Assembly (NCBI GenBank): GCA_016788865.1
Contig: JAEUSB010000101.1
Coordinates: 1-64,000 of the forward strand
Length of the DNA: 64,000 nt
DNA from: Leptospirales bacterium
Lineage (GTDB): Bacteria; Spirochaetota; Leptospiria; Leptospirales; Leptonemataceae
Direction: 5' to 3'
The translations under genes and the position numbers were made by a program. Every line of letters begins with the position of its first letter. The first letter of the stretch is position 1. Below are positions 39,285 to 48,561 of this stretch, one piece after another. Below the pieces are notes generated by a model, which did no database searches, was not told the origin of the DNA, and saw only the letters and a list, made by a program, of their open reading frames with translations.

Positions 39285-39623
39285 TCATTTAAAGCTGGCC
39301 ACAGCTTCTGCAATTGAAGGAAAACCAGGAATCCGGGTGCCAAGCCCTGCATGACGCAATGCGTCTGCGAGCATGGGTGGAATATGAACGAGTTTCATGT
39401 CCCCGCCTGCCTCCTGTGCCTGCATATGAAACTTAATCAACAATCCCAGCGCCATTGAGTCCACAAATGTAACATCACTCAGTTCAAGAACAATCCTGGG
39501 CGGAGTCCCTGAGCTCAGCCCGTTCTTCAAAGTAGATTCAAGTCTCGATGTCTGTGCCTGAACCAACGCGCCGCGCAGGTGAACTATCAGGACATCCCCT
39601 TGTTTCATTGACTTCAGTTCCAC
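39285..39623 (-). CDS. STAS-domain anti-anti-sigma factor-like protein
   Basis: 112 residues forming a single STAS domain: GDVLIVHLRGAL, IVLELSDVTFVDSMALGLLIKF with the phosphorylatable Ser in VDSMALG, and a final helix. In partner-switching systems an RsbW-like kinase phosphorylates this Ser and dephosphorylation frees the anti-sigma factor. The RsbW-like ATPase domain of the membrane sensor at 33-35 kb is a possible partner, but no anti-sigma or sigma gene is adjacent. Starts at GTG 39623 after GGTGA; it follows pheT by 21 bases and may be co-transcribed. Confidence 0.88.
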   Translation of the reverse strand: MELKSMKQGDVLIVHLRGALVQAQTSRLESTLKNGLSSGTPPRIVLELSDVTFVDSMALGLLIKFHMQAQEAGGDMKLVHIPPMLADALRHAGLGTRIPGFPSIAEAVASFK

Positions 39624-39644
39624 AATATCACCGAATTCCCGCCC

Positions 39645-42125
39645 CTAGCTTCTCAACGGAATTCCCGCTGTGGCCAGGGCTTCAATAACACTATCATAAA
39701 CCTTTTTCCACTCGTCCTGCGAAAAAGTTCCATCTGCTTTCCGGCAACGAATGCGATAGCTTGCCGACTTCTTCCCTTCCGCAATGGGCGCACCCCGGTA
39801 AATACCGAGCAGATCAATGGAATGGATGGCTTCAATCTTGAGCGAGCGTATGACATTGACCGGATCCTGAGCGCTCCGCACTTCATCGAGAATCAACGTT
39901 AACTCAAACAAAGAATCAGGAAAGACGGAAGGCGGTGTATATTTCTTTCTACGGTGTTCGCTCGCAATCCGGTCAAATGAAATCTCTGCAATCAGAACCG
40001 GACGTTTTAGCGAGTAGGCTTCGGCAACCGCGGGATGAAGCACCCCAAGGATTCCAGCCGGGGTGCCATCAACCAGGAGTGCCATGGAGCAAGAAGGATG
40101 GAATAGACGATTGGCTGAGGCTAGAGGATGCCAGTTAGAAGCCTGATTTGCGAGTACAATCTCGATGTCCCGACCATGCAGTCCGGTTAAAGTACGCACC
40201 AACTCTCTAAACTTAACAAGTTCGTCTTCTTGCGCGGGCAACGGAAGTTTTTCCGGCAGCATGCGTGCAATGCAGAACCGCTTTTCTTCGCGGGCCGGAC
40301 CGGCTGCGTGCAAGAATTTGGCCTTGTCACCATCAGCATGGAGCTTATCGGCATACGCCCGGCCTGTTTCAAATAGGTCCACCTCCGCATACCGGTCCTG
40401 ATTCACACCAAGATGGCGAAGAGCGCCCGGCAATAGTGCCGTTTTGAGATGCGTGAGTCCGGCCAGAGAGTTCAAAAGCTCAATGCCTTCCGAACCAAAG
40501 AGCTGATTGTCTTCCCTGTTGCAGAATGAATAGCTTAAAGTCTCGGTGAAACCTGCATCCACGAGAAATCTCCGCCAGCGACGCTCAAGCAGTCGCGTAT
40601 GATCCAGCGACTTCCCAAGTACAGGAACAACCAGCGGCACAGGTGCGATGTGATCGTACCCGTGAATCCGACCGAGCTCTTCAACAATGTCTTCTGGAAT
40701 TGAGATATCGTACTGGGACCTGTAGGTTGGTGCCGTAATGGAAAATGTCTTTCCGGACTTGTCCGCCTGAATGCCAAACCCGAGCCAGGAAAGAGTGGTT
40801 TCCACTTCCTTGCGAGAAACGGCAAAACCGAGCCTGGTTTGCAAGAATGCCAGGGTTGCCTTGATCTTGCTTTTCGTGGCCGGGACGGAAGTACCTGTAA
40901 TGGGGCCCATGGCAATTCCAGGATTTGTCTCTTGAAGCAGCGAAACAATCCGTGTTATGGTTGGCTTTGCTTTGGCCGGATCCTGGCCTTTCTCGAAACG
41001 CATTGCAGAATCCGTGCGAAGATCGATTCGCTTTAGACTGCGACGGATCAGCTCGCGGGGAAAGGTTGCAGATTCAATGAAGATAGCCTGGGTAGTTGGT
41101 TGAATTGCCGAGTCTTCGCCTCCCATGATTCCGCCCAGGGCTACCGGACGCGCGCCTTTGTTCTCCCCGTCGAATATCAAGATTGTATTGTCCGGAATAT
41201 TGCGCGATTCACCGTCCAGAGTTTTGAACGATTTGACTCCATGTGTTTGATTGAGCGCAACGGAAACGGTGTTTTCCTTCAGGGTGCTTAGATCGAACAA
41301 ATGATTGGGCTGAGCCAGCTCGAGCATTGCGTAATTAGAAACATCGACAACGTTGTTAATGGACTTTTGCCCAACGGCAGCGAGCCGCAGACGCATCCAC
41401 AGCGGAGTTGGCGTTACCTGAACGTTCTCGCATACGGCACCAAAGTAGGCAAGCGCCGACCCCGATTCAATCTTGATCTTCTTAGAAAGCTTTGCCGGTT
41501 TGACTTTGACCTTTGCCTCAAGCGGATTAAACTTCAGTTTCTTCTTGTAGACCGCAGAAATCTCCCTGGCAAATCCAAAATGACACCACAAGTCCGGACG
41601 GTTGGTTATAGATTTGTTGTCGATTGTAATAGTCCAATCATGCGGGATTACGGTCGCAAGACTGGTGCCTGGCGTTAGGCCTGGAACAATCGCGTCCAGT
41701 TCCAATAGGCCATCACCGGCAAAGAGTTTATCCAGCCCGAGTTCGAGCGCAGAGCAGAGCATGCCCTCGGATTCGATTCCGCGGATGGCGGCCTTTTGAA
41801 TCTGCAAGCCGGCTCCGTCTTTGCCAGGAATCTTTGCGCCAACCGGCGCGAACGGAACCAGGATTCCGGGTCTAGCATTGGGCGCCCCACAAACTATTTT
41901 TCCTTTGAATTTACCTGCACGAATGTCGCATAACTGTAGCTTGTCCGCCTGTGGATGTTTTTCCGTGGAAACAATCTCGGCGACAAGGACTGAACTCAGA
42001 TCCGGAAAAGACGGTTCAATCTCTTCCACTTCGCAAGTGGAAAGAGTAAGGCGATTCACCAGGTCTTTGATTTCAATTCCAGACAAATCCACATAGTCGG
42101 AGATCCAGTTGTACGACAGTTTCAT
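39645..42125 (-). CDS. pheT: Phenylalanyl-tRNA synthetase beta subunit
   Basis: The 826-residue beta chain of the alpha2-beta2 enzyme charging tRNA-Phe. Order of domains: N-terminal MKLSYNWISDYVDLS, tRNA-binding OB domain (about 40-155, IVSTEKHPQADKLQLC, IVCGAPNARPG), B3/B4 editing region (VDVSNYAMLELAQPNHLFDL), B5 (about 405-485), a core with GFTETLSYSFCN, and the C-terminal FDX-ACB anticodon domain starting PSVFPDSLFELTLILDE. Full length. It follows pheS by 22 bases, the usual order. Confidence 0.97.
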   Translation of the reverse strand: MKLSYNWISDYVDLSGIEIKDLVNRLTLSTCEVEEIEPSFPDLSSVLVAEIVSTEKHPQADKLQLCDIRAGKFKGKIVCGAPNARPGILVPFAPVGAKIPGKDGAGLQIQKAAIRGIESEGMLCSALELGLDKLFAGDGLLELDAIVPGLTPGTSLATVIPHDWTITIDNKSITNRPDLWCHFGFAREISAVYKKKLKFNPLEAKVKVKPAKLSKKIKIESGSALAYFGAVCENVQVTPTPLWMRLRLAAVGQKSINNVVDVSNYAMLELAQPNHLFDLSTLKENTVSVALNQTHGVKSFKTLDGESRNIPDNTILIFDGENKGARPVALGGIMGGEDSAIQPTTQAIFIESATFPRELIRRSLKRIDLRTDSAMRFEKGQDPAKAKPTITRIVSLLQETNPGIAMGPITGTSVPATKSKIKATLAFLQTRLGFAVSRKEVETTLSWLGFGIQADKSGKTFSITAPTYRSQYDISIPEDIVEELGRIHGYDHIAPVPLVVPVLGKSLDHTRLLERRWRRFLVDAGFTETLSYSFCNREDNQLFGSEGIELLNSLAGLTHLKTALLPGALRHLGVNQDRYAEVDLFETGRAYADKLHADGDKAKFLHAAGPAREEKRFCIARMLPEKLPLPAQEDELVKFRELVRTLTGLHGRDIEIVLANQASNWHPLASANRLFHPSCSMALLVDGTPAGILGVLHPAVAEAYSLKRPVLIAEISFDRIASEHRRKKYTPPSVFPDSLFELTLILDEVRSAQDPVNVIRSLKIEAIHSIDLLGIYRGAPIAEGKKSASYRIRCRKADGTFSQDEWKKVYDSVIEALATAGIPLRS

Positions 42126-42147
42126 AAATTAGTATTCCAGCTCAGAC

Positions 42148-43170
42148 TCAGAATTTTTCAAGGAAGCGTAGATTTCCGGAAAGGAAATGACGAATGTCTT
42201 CGATTGCATAACGCATCATCACCAGGCGGGAAAGCCCAAGACCAAATGCAAAGCCATTCCAGATATTTGGGTCGAGACCACCGGCGCGCAACACGTTTGG
42301 ATGAACCATTCCGCACGGCAAGAGCTCAACCCAACCGCTGTGTTTGCAAACAGGGCAACCAGGACCGCCGCAGACAAGGCATTGAATATCCAGCTCGAAC
42401 CCTGGCTCTACAAACGGAAAGAATCCTGGACGCAAGCGCACGTTCACATCGCGCTCAAAGAACGAAGAGAGAAATGTCTTCATTACGTGGATGAGATTTG
42501 CAACGGACAAATCCTTATCGATCATCATGCCTTCTGCTTGGTAAAACGTGTTTTCGTGCGAGGCATCCGTTTCTTCAAAACGAAAACAACGGCCTGGCGC
42601 TACAATTCTAAAAGGTGGCTTGAGCAGCTGCATGGAACGCACCTGAACCGATGATGTGTGGGTGCGCATAAGGGCGCTCTCCCCTTTGAGCCAGATCGTA
42701 TCCTGCATATCGCGGGCGGGATGATCGTCCGAGAAGTTCAACTTCCCAAAGTTGTTCGCATCCGTCTCAACTTCCGGACCGTCCATGACGGTGAACCCCA
42801 TTACCGTAAAAAGGTCTTCGAGTTCTTCCGTAATCTGCGTGATCGGGTGCTGATGCCCATGACCGGTTTGCAAAGGGCGCAGTGCGTCCCAGTATTCGGA
42901 GGCAAGCCTTGCGTCCATTTGGGCGCGAGAAAGCGATTGCCGGCGAGCCTGGTAGGAAGCCTCAAGTTTTTCACGTGCATGATGCGCGCGCGATCCGGCT
43001 TCCTTGCGCTCGTCGGGGGTGAGGTCCTTTAGCCCCTTGAGGATTTCCGTGAGGGAGCCCTTCTTCCCAAGGAACTTCGCATACCAACCCTCCAGCGCGG
43101 CTAGATCTGCGTCCTGAAGGGAGGCAAGCGCCGACTGCTCAAGGGTGGAAATATCGTCGATCAAAGGCAT
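42148..43170 (-). CDS. pheS: Phenylalanyl-tRNA synthetase alpha subunit
   Basis: The 340-residue class II catalytic subunit. Visible are the N-terminal coiled coil, motif 2 (RMQLLKPP-like [20 protein letters not shown] with [13 protein letters not shown]), [20 protein letters not shown] and motif 3 [17 protein letters not shown] start it at the ATG at 43170 (MPLIDDIST), which gives the usual length; the frame continues 87 bases upstream without ribosome-site support. Divergent from rpmF. Confidence 0.97.
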   Translation of the reverse strand: MPLIDDISTLEQSALASLQDADLAALEGWYAKFLGKKGSLTEILKGLKDLTPDERKEAGSRAHHAREKLEASYQARRQSLSRAQMDARLASEYWDALRPLQTGHGHQHPITQITEELEDLFTVMGFTVMDGPEVETDANNFGKLNFSDDHPARDMQDTIWLKGESALMRTHTSSVQVRSMQLLKPPFRIVAPGRCFRFEETDASHENTFYQAEGMMIDKDLSVANLIHVMKTFLSSFFERDVNVRLRPGFFPFVEPGFELDIQCLVCGGPGCPVCKHSGWVELLPCGMVHPNVLRAGGLDPNIWNGFAFGLGLSRLVMMRYAIEDIRHFLSGNLRFLEKF

Positions 43171-43284
43171 TTTAATTGGTCTTCTGGAACAGGGCCTGGT
43201 GTCAAGGTCTATCGGATTCGGACTGGATTCCGGGTCGAAATGCAGTTGCATGCACAACCCTTGCCAGCATTCTGGTCATTCACC

Positions 43285-43473
43285 ATGGCACTACCAAAGC
43301 GGAAGACATCTCTACAAAAGAAACGCCAGAGACGCGCAAATCATGCAATTGGCAAACCCAACCTGGTAGGTTGCAAGAACTGCGGGGCATTCATCATGCC
43401 ACACCGCGTCTGCCCTACTTGCGGATTCTACAAAGATCGCGTGGTTCTTCTCCCAGAAAACAAAGCAGTTTAA
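43285..43473 (+). CDS. rpmF: Ribosomal protein bL32
   Basis: A 62-residue basic protein of the large subunit. It starts MALPKRKTS at 43285 and carries the zinc ribbon [18 protein letters not shown]. In many bacteria rpmF precedes plsX; here plsX is 15 kb away, and rpmF stands alone opposite pheS. Confidence 0.96.
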   Translation: MALPKRKTSLQKKRQRRANHAIGKPNLVGCKNCGAFIMPHRVCPTCGFYKDRVVLLPENKAV

Positions 43474-43485
43474 TCGTGTAAAACA

Positions 43486-43514
43486 GCGCCTGGGCCACCC
43501 GGCCCGGGTAGCGC
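43486..43514. terminator. GC-rich hairpin after rpmF
   Basis: An imperfect inverted repeat GCGCC-TGGGCC / GGCCCGGG-GCGC lies 13 bases after the rpmF stop, between convergent genes. It lacks a long T-run, so termination strength is uncertain. Confidence 0.45.
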
Positions 43515-43527
43515 AAGAAATCCCTTC

Positions 43528-43800
43528 TTACCTACATTGGGTGGCTAAACCACCGAGCTTACTACAATCCAGAAACGTTTCGTAACAAATCCCCTCAATC
43601 ATGCAACCGGGGGCTAACTGGAACCCATCGCCACCGTTTGGATCTCCCGGCTGGCTGGGATTATTTATGCGCGCCGGCTTAAGGGCACCAGAAGCAATCA
43701 AGAAGGCCAGAATTGCCACCTGCTCCGAATCGTCTTTCTTTTGATCCCCGCAGGCCAAAAACAGACCCACAATGACTAGAATCGTAGCGATTGCTCTCAT
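43528..43800 (-). CDS. Small lipoprotein, last gene of the PLD/LTD surface cluster
   Basis: 90 residues. The signal MRAIATILVIVGLFLAC ends at Cys17, a probable lipidation site. Then come a charged stretch (GDQKKDDSEQ), a short hydrophobic segment (VAILAFLIASGAL), a Pro/Asn/Gly-rich linker and four Cys in the C-terminal third (CMIEGICYETFLDCSK), which may form disulfides. I recognise no family. It starts 3 bases after the stop of the large HKD/LTD lipoprotein and is surely co-transcribed with it. Confidence 0.62.
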   Translation of the reverse strand: MRAIATILVIVGLFLACGDQKKDDSEQVAILAFLIASGALKPARINNPSQPGDPNGGDGFQLAPGCMIEGICYETFLDCSKLGGLATQCR

Positions 43801-43803
43801 GAC

Positions 43804-46605
43804 TTACATCTGAACGAAATCAGAACCTCGATTTGTATCTGTGCTCCGCTGCAAGTAGTTGCTTGAAGTACCCGTGAAGATAGAACAACTCGATTGAACG
43901 GAAAAGTCGTTCACAGTATCAACCGGATAGGATGAAATGTTGTAAACTGAAGAACCGTAGCGGAATAGAGTCCTAAAGCCGCCTTCCATCAAGCCCGTAG
44001 CAATGTCCCCGTCTCCATTGGAATAACACATGGCATCCATGGGCGGTTGGGTCAAATCATACGAGACCACGATGATTCCATCCGTAGAACTGATCCCGTT
44101 TTTCTGTGAGTAAACCTCATAGGAGTTGGCTTCCGTTAGGCCAGGTGTCAGAGTCCCGCCGCAGGTCGTATTTACACCCGCTGCATCGTTGATATTGATA
44201 GTTGGATTTGATCCAAGCAGGTTGTCCTCAGAGATTGCATTGGGTCTGTCCAGCCGAATATAAACATACTGGCCTGCCGTTATGGGCACATCATGCATAC
44301 GATACAATAGAACGGGATTCGGCGAGAACGAATCGTAGTAATAGATCCCAAGATTGTGCAGCGTTCCGCTCGTCAGTGCGCGAATGGTTACAACATCTTC
44401 ACTGGAACAATTGGCCGGCGCCACCTGGTAGATCTGCACCTGCGCATTCGCATTGCCATGGCCTTCAAGGCTGATGGTTCCGCCGACAGCAAAGCCTGTG
44501 CCATTGGGGTTGGATACATCAGAGGTTCCAGCGATGACGGTTAACGTGCAGATACCCCCAGGCGTTTGAGGTGCTGTTCCCACTCTGATTTTTGAAGGGT
44601 CGTCCGGGTCGAGCGAAGCTGCTGGGTTGCAAGCCATGCCTCCGCAAGCGGCAATACAGTTGACTGTCGGCGCTGCAGCCATTCCCCAGCGCATCTGAAT
44701 CACAGCAGTGGTTGGTGAAGTTGAATAGGCATCAATGGGAACATTCTGGACGTTGTTGATTCCACTGAATGCAAGCGAAGCTACGGCGCTCGTGCTTCCT
44801 GAATAGTTGGGAGTTCCAATAGTACAGTTAAAGCCGCTGGCGTTGCATTGTCTGTAGTCCGCGTCAATTAGCCCGGTGCCCGCAAGGCCGGCGCCCGTCG
44901 TGCTGTTGTTTCCATTACTGGTATACCAGCTACCGATTGCTGCACCGGGCAGAGGCTGCCCGGCCAACGGATGCCCGGTTGGATAAAAGAACCGTTCCAT
45001 GCTGAATGTGCGTGACAGCGTACCCTCAAGCTTACCGGAAATTGGAGGATCCCCGTTGCCTGCCTCATCAATGAGGCGCATGGTGAGATCGTACAGGCGG
45101 ATCTTGAACGACCCGGAATCCAATGCAAAATTCTTTGTCCCAGAAATCTTATTGTCTTCCACGCCGACGGCGATGGCACCGTTCACGCTCTTTAACAAGA
45201 AATACCCGTTAGGCGGCATTACTAGCTTACCAAGACTTCTGTGGCGCGTGTGCACGCTGGCTTCAAACCAGTTAAATTCATCTGGGATTGGATAGTTGCT
45301 CACACCTGCGGCGTCCCATGAGATTGACCAGTGGCTGAGATCGATGCTGCGGTTGGTCATGTTCCGAAGCTCAATCCAATCGTCATCAGAAGTGGAGTCT
45401 CCTGCAGCATTGTACGAGCCCGCCCACATCACTTCCGAAATTACAACGTCGCCTGGATTCGCGGGCTCTCCACTGATGTGATTCAGGGTTCCGTCGATTG
45501 GTCTTGAGTTAGCCCAGACTGTTTCCCATTGTTTCTGCAATTCCTGAGCCACAAAGGGCGAATGCACAACCATCATGTTTTCATCGTTGTTATCAACGGC
45601 GTTGGTGGACCAGTTAAACGAGCCAGTACTTACAATGGCACCATCCACAATCAGCGTCTTGGTGTGAAGCTTTCCACCGTGCGCAGAAACACCCAGGATA
45701 CTTGTATTCTCGTTTCCGTCTTCGCGATTAAACGGACCGGTTGGAAGGAATGAACCAGCCGAATAAAGACGAGGCGCTTCTTCCGAAGTTCCGCGAATGA
45801 AAGTAAAATCGTGAATTCCACGAACCAGAACGCCACGGCGCGCGGCTCGAATCATAGCGGCGGAAAGATCATCGTGTGTATACGCGAAGATCATGAATTG
45901 AACCTCGCGCTGCGCACCATCGATTAGCTCAACCATACGTCGCATAGCCTGATCTCCATCGTACGGAGAAAAGTAGAGTTCAATTGGTGTGAAGTTCACC
46001 ATGTGGGTGCGAACCTGGTTTACACTGGGAACTTTTGTCGAACCAAACCGGCCGTAAAACATCTGTTCAAACTCACGCGTGTACTCGCGCGCAAGCGATT
46101 CGCTTTCGATAGCCATGAAGTTGTTGTTGTTGCGGAGCAGGTCAGAGTCCGTGTGATTTCCTGTTCCCATAAACAGGTATTTCTTGTCGATTATGGCGAA
46201 CTTGTTGTGTTGAATAGCTCCCGAGTTGCCCGTTGAGAATGGGATTTGCCGGTATGCCTCGATGGCTCTATACCCATCCGTTGCACCTTCGTCTACGTCA
46301 CCAACCATCCGGACTTTGATTCCTCTTTCATGCGCAAGGATAACGGCGTTAATGATGGACTGCTTTCCAAGGTTATACGTGGCCAGGTCGACTGAGTATT
46401 CAGCATCGTTGATCAAGTCCACCATGCGTTGATCCACTTTTAGATCCCGCATGGTCTGTTCATTGATTCCCGGGTCGTTCACGTAAACGGACATCCGGTA
46501 AGGACCAAGGAGCCAGTATCCTGGGTCTCCGCCAAAAAGTGGGTCCTTGTTGTTACTACAGGCAACAACAAGGAACAATAAGACCAGTATGATGCCCTTC
46601 CTCAT
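43804..46605 (-). CDS. Surface lipoprotein with active-looking HKD (PLD/Nuc) domain and lamin-tail-like domain
   Basis: 933 residues. The signal peptide ends at Cys16 (LFLVVAC). Two intact HKD motifs form a PLD-superfamily catalytic domain: HNKFAIID (H133, K135, D140) with GTGNHT, and HTKTLIVD (H314, K316, D321) with GSFNWSTNAVDNNDENMM-like continuation, the pattern of Nuc-type phosphodiesterases/nucleases. Residues ~387-530 form a lamin-tail-like (LTD) domain opening DVVISEVMWAGS and DDWIELRNMTN. The long Asn/Ser/Thr/Gly-rich C-terminal half (to DTNRGSDF) is unrecognised and beta-rich. Likely anchored in the outer membrane; substrate (DNA, RNA or phospholipid) not decided by sequence. It follows the beta-barrel gene by 44 bases. 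Confidence 0.88.
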   Translation of the reverse strand: MRKGIILVLLFLVVACSNNKDPLFGGDPGYWLLGPYRMSVYVNDPGINEQTMRDLKVDQRMVDLINDAEYSVDLATYNLGKQSIINAVILAHERGIKVRMVGDVDEGATDGYRAIEAYRQIPFSTGNSGAIQHNKFAIIDKKYLFMGTGNHTDSDLLRNNNNFMAIESESLAREYTREFEQMFYGRFGSTKVPSVNQVRTHMVNFTPIELYFSPYDGDQAMRRMVELIDGAQREVQFMIFAYTHDDLSAAMIRAARRGVLVRGIHDFTFIRGTSEEAPRLYSAGSFLPTGPFNREDGNENTSILGVSAHGGKLHTKTLIVDGAIVSTGSFNWSTNAVDNNDENMMVVHSPFVAQELQKQWETVWANSRPIDGTLNHISGEPANPGDVVISEVMWAGSYNAAGDSTSDDDWIELRNMTNRSIDLSHWSISWDAAGVSNYPIPDEFNWFEASVHTRHRSLGKLVMPPNGYFLLKSVNGAIAVGVEDNKISGTKNFALDSGSFKIRLYDLTMRLIDEAGNGDPPISGKLEGTLSRTFSMERFFYPTGHPLAGQPLPGAAIGSWYTSNGNNSTTGAGLAGTGLIDADYRQCNASGFNCTIGTPNYSGSTSAVASLAFSGINNVQNVPIDAYSTSPTTAVIQMRWGMAAAPTVNCIAACGGMACNPAASLDPDDPSKIRVGTAPQTPGGICTLTVIAGTSDVSNPNGTGFAVGGTISLEGHGNANAQVQIYQVAPANCSSEDVVTIRALTSGTLHNLGIYYYDSFSPNPVLLYRMHDVPITAGQYVYIRLDRPNAISEDNLLGSNPTININDAAGVNTTCGGTLTPGLTEANSYEVYSQKNGISSTDGIIVVSYDLTQPPMDAMCYSNGDGDIATGLMEGGFRTLFRYGSSVYNISSYPVDTVNDFSVQSSCSIFTGTSSNYLQRSTDTNRGSDFVQM

Positions 46606-46649
46606 ACGCCCCCCTTCACTATAACAATCGCTTTATCCAAAGTTGCCCA

Positions 46650-48542
46650 TCAAAAATAAAAACTCGTGCCCATCTGAAAGCCAACAAACCGGGCATTTCC
46701 CTGGGGCGTTCCCTGCTCAAGGCCTGCCGTGGCAAAGTATCGCATGGGCCGAAAGACACCGGTGCTCGCCCAGAACCGCCAATTTGGCAGAATATTCCAG
46801 TCAAAGGTCAGGTTGATTTCCTCACCCAGGGGCGTTGAGAAGCGTCTGTAGGCAGCCAGCTGCGTGGCTGCGGTTGGATACACGCTACGTAGAAGCTCCA
46901 GACGAACCTGTTGCTCATACAGGCTTGGCCCGGAGTATCGATTTGAAAAGAGCGAACTCAAACCCGGAGTACGGCCGTTTACGAGCGTTACCTGGTTGGT
47001 ATCTTCGAGGCGCCACCAATCGAGTCTAAAATAGAACACGTCAGGCTTCCCGATGGCAATCCCGATATGCTTTTGGAATGTGCCTGTTTTGCGTTGCCGT
47101 TCGAACGGCGTGTCATCGATCCCATCGTCATCCACATACGCAGAGGGATACAAGCCCCAGTTCAAATCGGTCAGCATTCCACCGGCATGATCTCCCTTGA
47201 ACCCAACAAAGCCATGCGAGTACTGTCTACCGTCAGCATAGTACTTTCCACCTTCCGACCAGAACACCGAAGGAGTAACAAGCAGGATCCGCTTGAACAA
47301 AGCAAACTCAAGTTCCAGCTGCGTTGATTGTCCTACCGTATCTACGTCCTGGCTGGTGTAGATAACGGTCGGGCGCTTCCTGTCCACGCCAATGCTCTCG
47401 GCAAACGTTAGTTGCCCTCGAACAATTCCACGGAATCCAGCGTTCAAACGAGCGCCGCGCATCTGAGTGAAGTCGTTGTCCGCGAAGTTCCCCGTCGTAC
47501 CTTTGTTGGTACGATCCGATCCACCGTCGTTCAGGCCACCGTATCTTGCAAAGAATGTGAATGCCCGGGCCTCAATATGCGTTTGCGTTTTGGGATCTAC
47601 CGCGGCAATGAACGGATACATGTAAGTAAAGCCATATCGATAGGTATTAACGTCTCCGTTAAAACCATCCACTTTCTCATCGTCAACGCTCAGGTATTGA
47701 ACAAAGTAGACATCCTGCGTGTTTGAGCCACTTGCGTAAAGATCGAGTGCAAGTACGTCGAGACGTCCGAAGCGACTGTGCCAGCGCAACACGATTGAAT
47801 CGAGCGTATCATCAAGATAGTACTCGCGCTCGATTTGACCGCCGACTTCGAAAGCCTGCCGCCCGACCCTAAGATCCAGACGCCGTTCCGGAGTTGGAGC
47901 AAGGAAGAAATGTGTGTCGAGATACAGGTTCCCAAAGTTTACCGTATTGGCACCGTTTCTGGTGTACTTGATATCGTTGTTCGCGTCGCGCCCGCCAAGT
48001 TGATCGTGTCCCCAGAAGCCTGCCTTCCAGATATCAATTCTAAAGTCCAACCGAGGGTGAATGGGGAAGAATGCATCCAGCTCAACGCCGGTGAACGCAA
48101 AATACATCCGATCGTCCGTTTCCTCAATACTCGTCTGATTGTCTTCGTTGATGTTACGCAGGTCAGAGTTGTTGAAATAATTGAGCGAGGTCCAGAACTG
48201 GAATTTCCACTGAATCCGTTCTAGCAATGCCTTCTTCTCATTCATATCCATCTTGAAGAAGTTCTCATCATACAAAAACTTCTGAGCTGGCGGCGTTTTT
48301 GTAGTGGGTTGCTCTGGCATGAGCGGCTTCATCAAAAGTGGCGTCATGTAAGACGGGAGTTTGGATTCAGTCTGTGGAATCTTGTCCAGGTTCTTAATGG
48401 TATTGGGCATGTCCGGATTTCCGCGCGGCTTATCCTGCGGTTTGATTTCCGGTTTTTCTTTGTTCTCTTTTGGATCGGGGACCTGTGCATCCACGCCTAC
48501 TATGAAGAGGCCAAACATGAGCGAGAGCGTAAGTTTCTTCAA
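46650..48542 (-). CDS. Large outer-membrane beta-barrel protein
   Basis: 630 residues from a TTG at 48542. AGGA lies 8 bases upstream, and the protein then opens with a signal peptide (MKKLTLSLMFGLFIVGVDAQ). A Pro/Lys-rich segment of about 100 residues (KENKEKPEIKPQDKPRGNP) precedes a long run of amphipathic strands with aromatic girdle residues (WKFQFWTSLNYF, TYRYGFTYMYPF, VFYFRLDWWRLED). It ends GFQMGTSFYF, with the terminal Phe expected for barrel assembly. The periplasmic-looking Pro-rich linker could bind partners. As the only barrel among surface lipoproteins it could be their porin or export channel. Confidence 0.82.
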   Translation of the reverse strand: MKKLTLSLMFGLFIVGVDAQVPDPKENKEKPEIKPQDKPRGNPDMPNTIKNLDKIPQTESKLPSYMTPLLMKPLMPEQPTTKTPPAQKFLYDENFFKMDMNEKKALLERIQWKFQFWTSLNYFNNSDLRNINEDNQTSIEETDDRMYFAFTGVELDAFFPIHPRLDFRIDIWKAGFWGHDQLGGRDANNDIKYTRNGANTVNFGNLYLDTHFFLAPTPERRLDLRVGRQAFEVGGQIEREYYLDDTLDSIVLRWHSRFGRLDVLALDLYASGSNTQDVYFVQYLSVDDEKVDGFNGDVNTYRYGFTYMYPFIAAVDPKTQTHIEARAFTFFARYGGLNDGGSDRTNKGTTGNFADNDFTQMRGARLNAGFRGIVRGQLTFAESIGVDRKRPTVIYTSQDVDTVGQSTQLELEFALFKRILLVTPSVFWSEGGKYYADGRQYSHGFVGFKGDHAGGMLTDLNWGLYPSAYVDDDGIDDTPFERQRKTGTFQKHIGIAIGKPDVFYFRLDWWRLEDTNQVTLVNGRTPGLSSLFSNRYSGPSLYEQQVRLELLRSVYPTAATQLAAYRRFSTPLGEEINLTFDWNILPNWRFWASTGVFRPMRYFATAGLEQGTPQGNARFVGFQMGTSFYF

Positions 48543-48561
48543 TTTCAAATTCCTGATATCG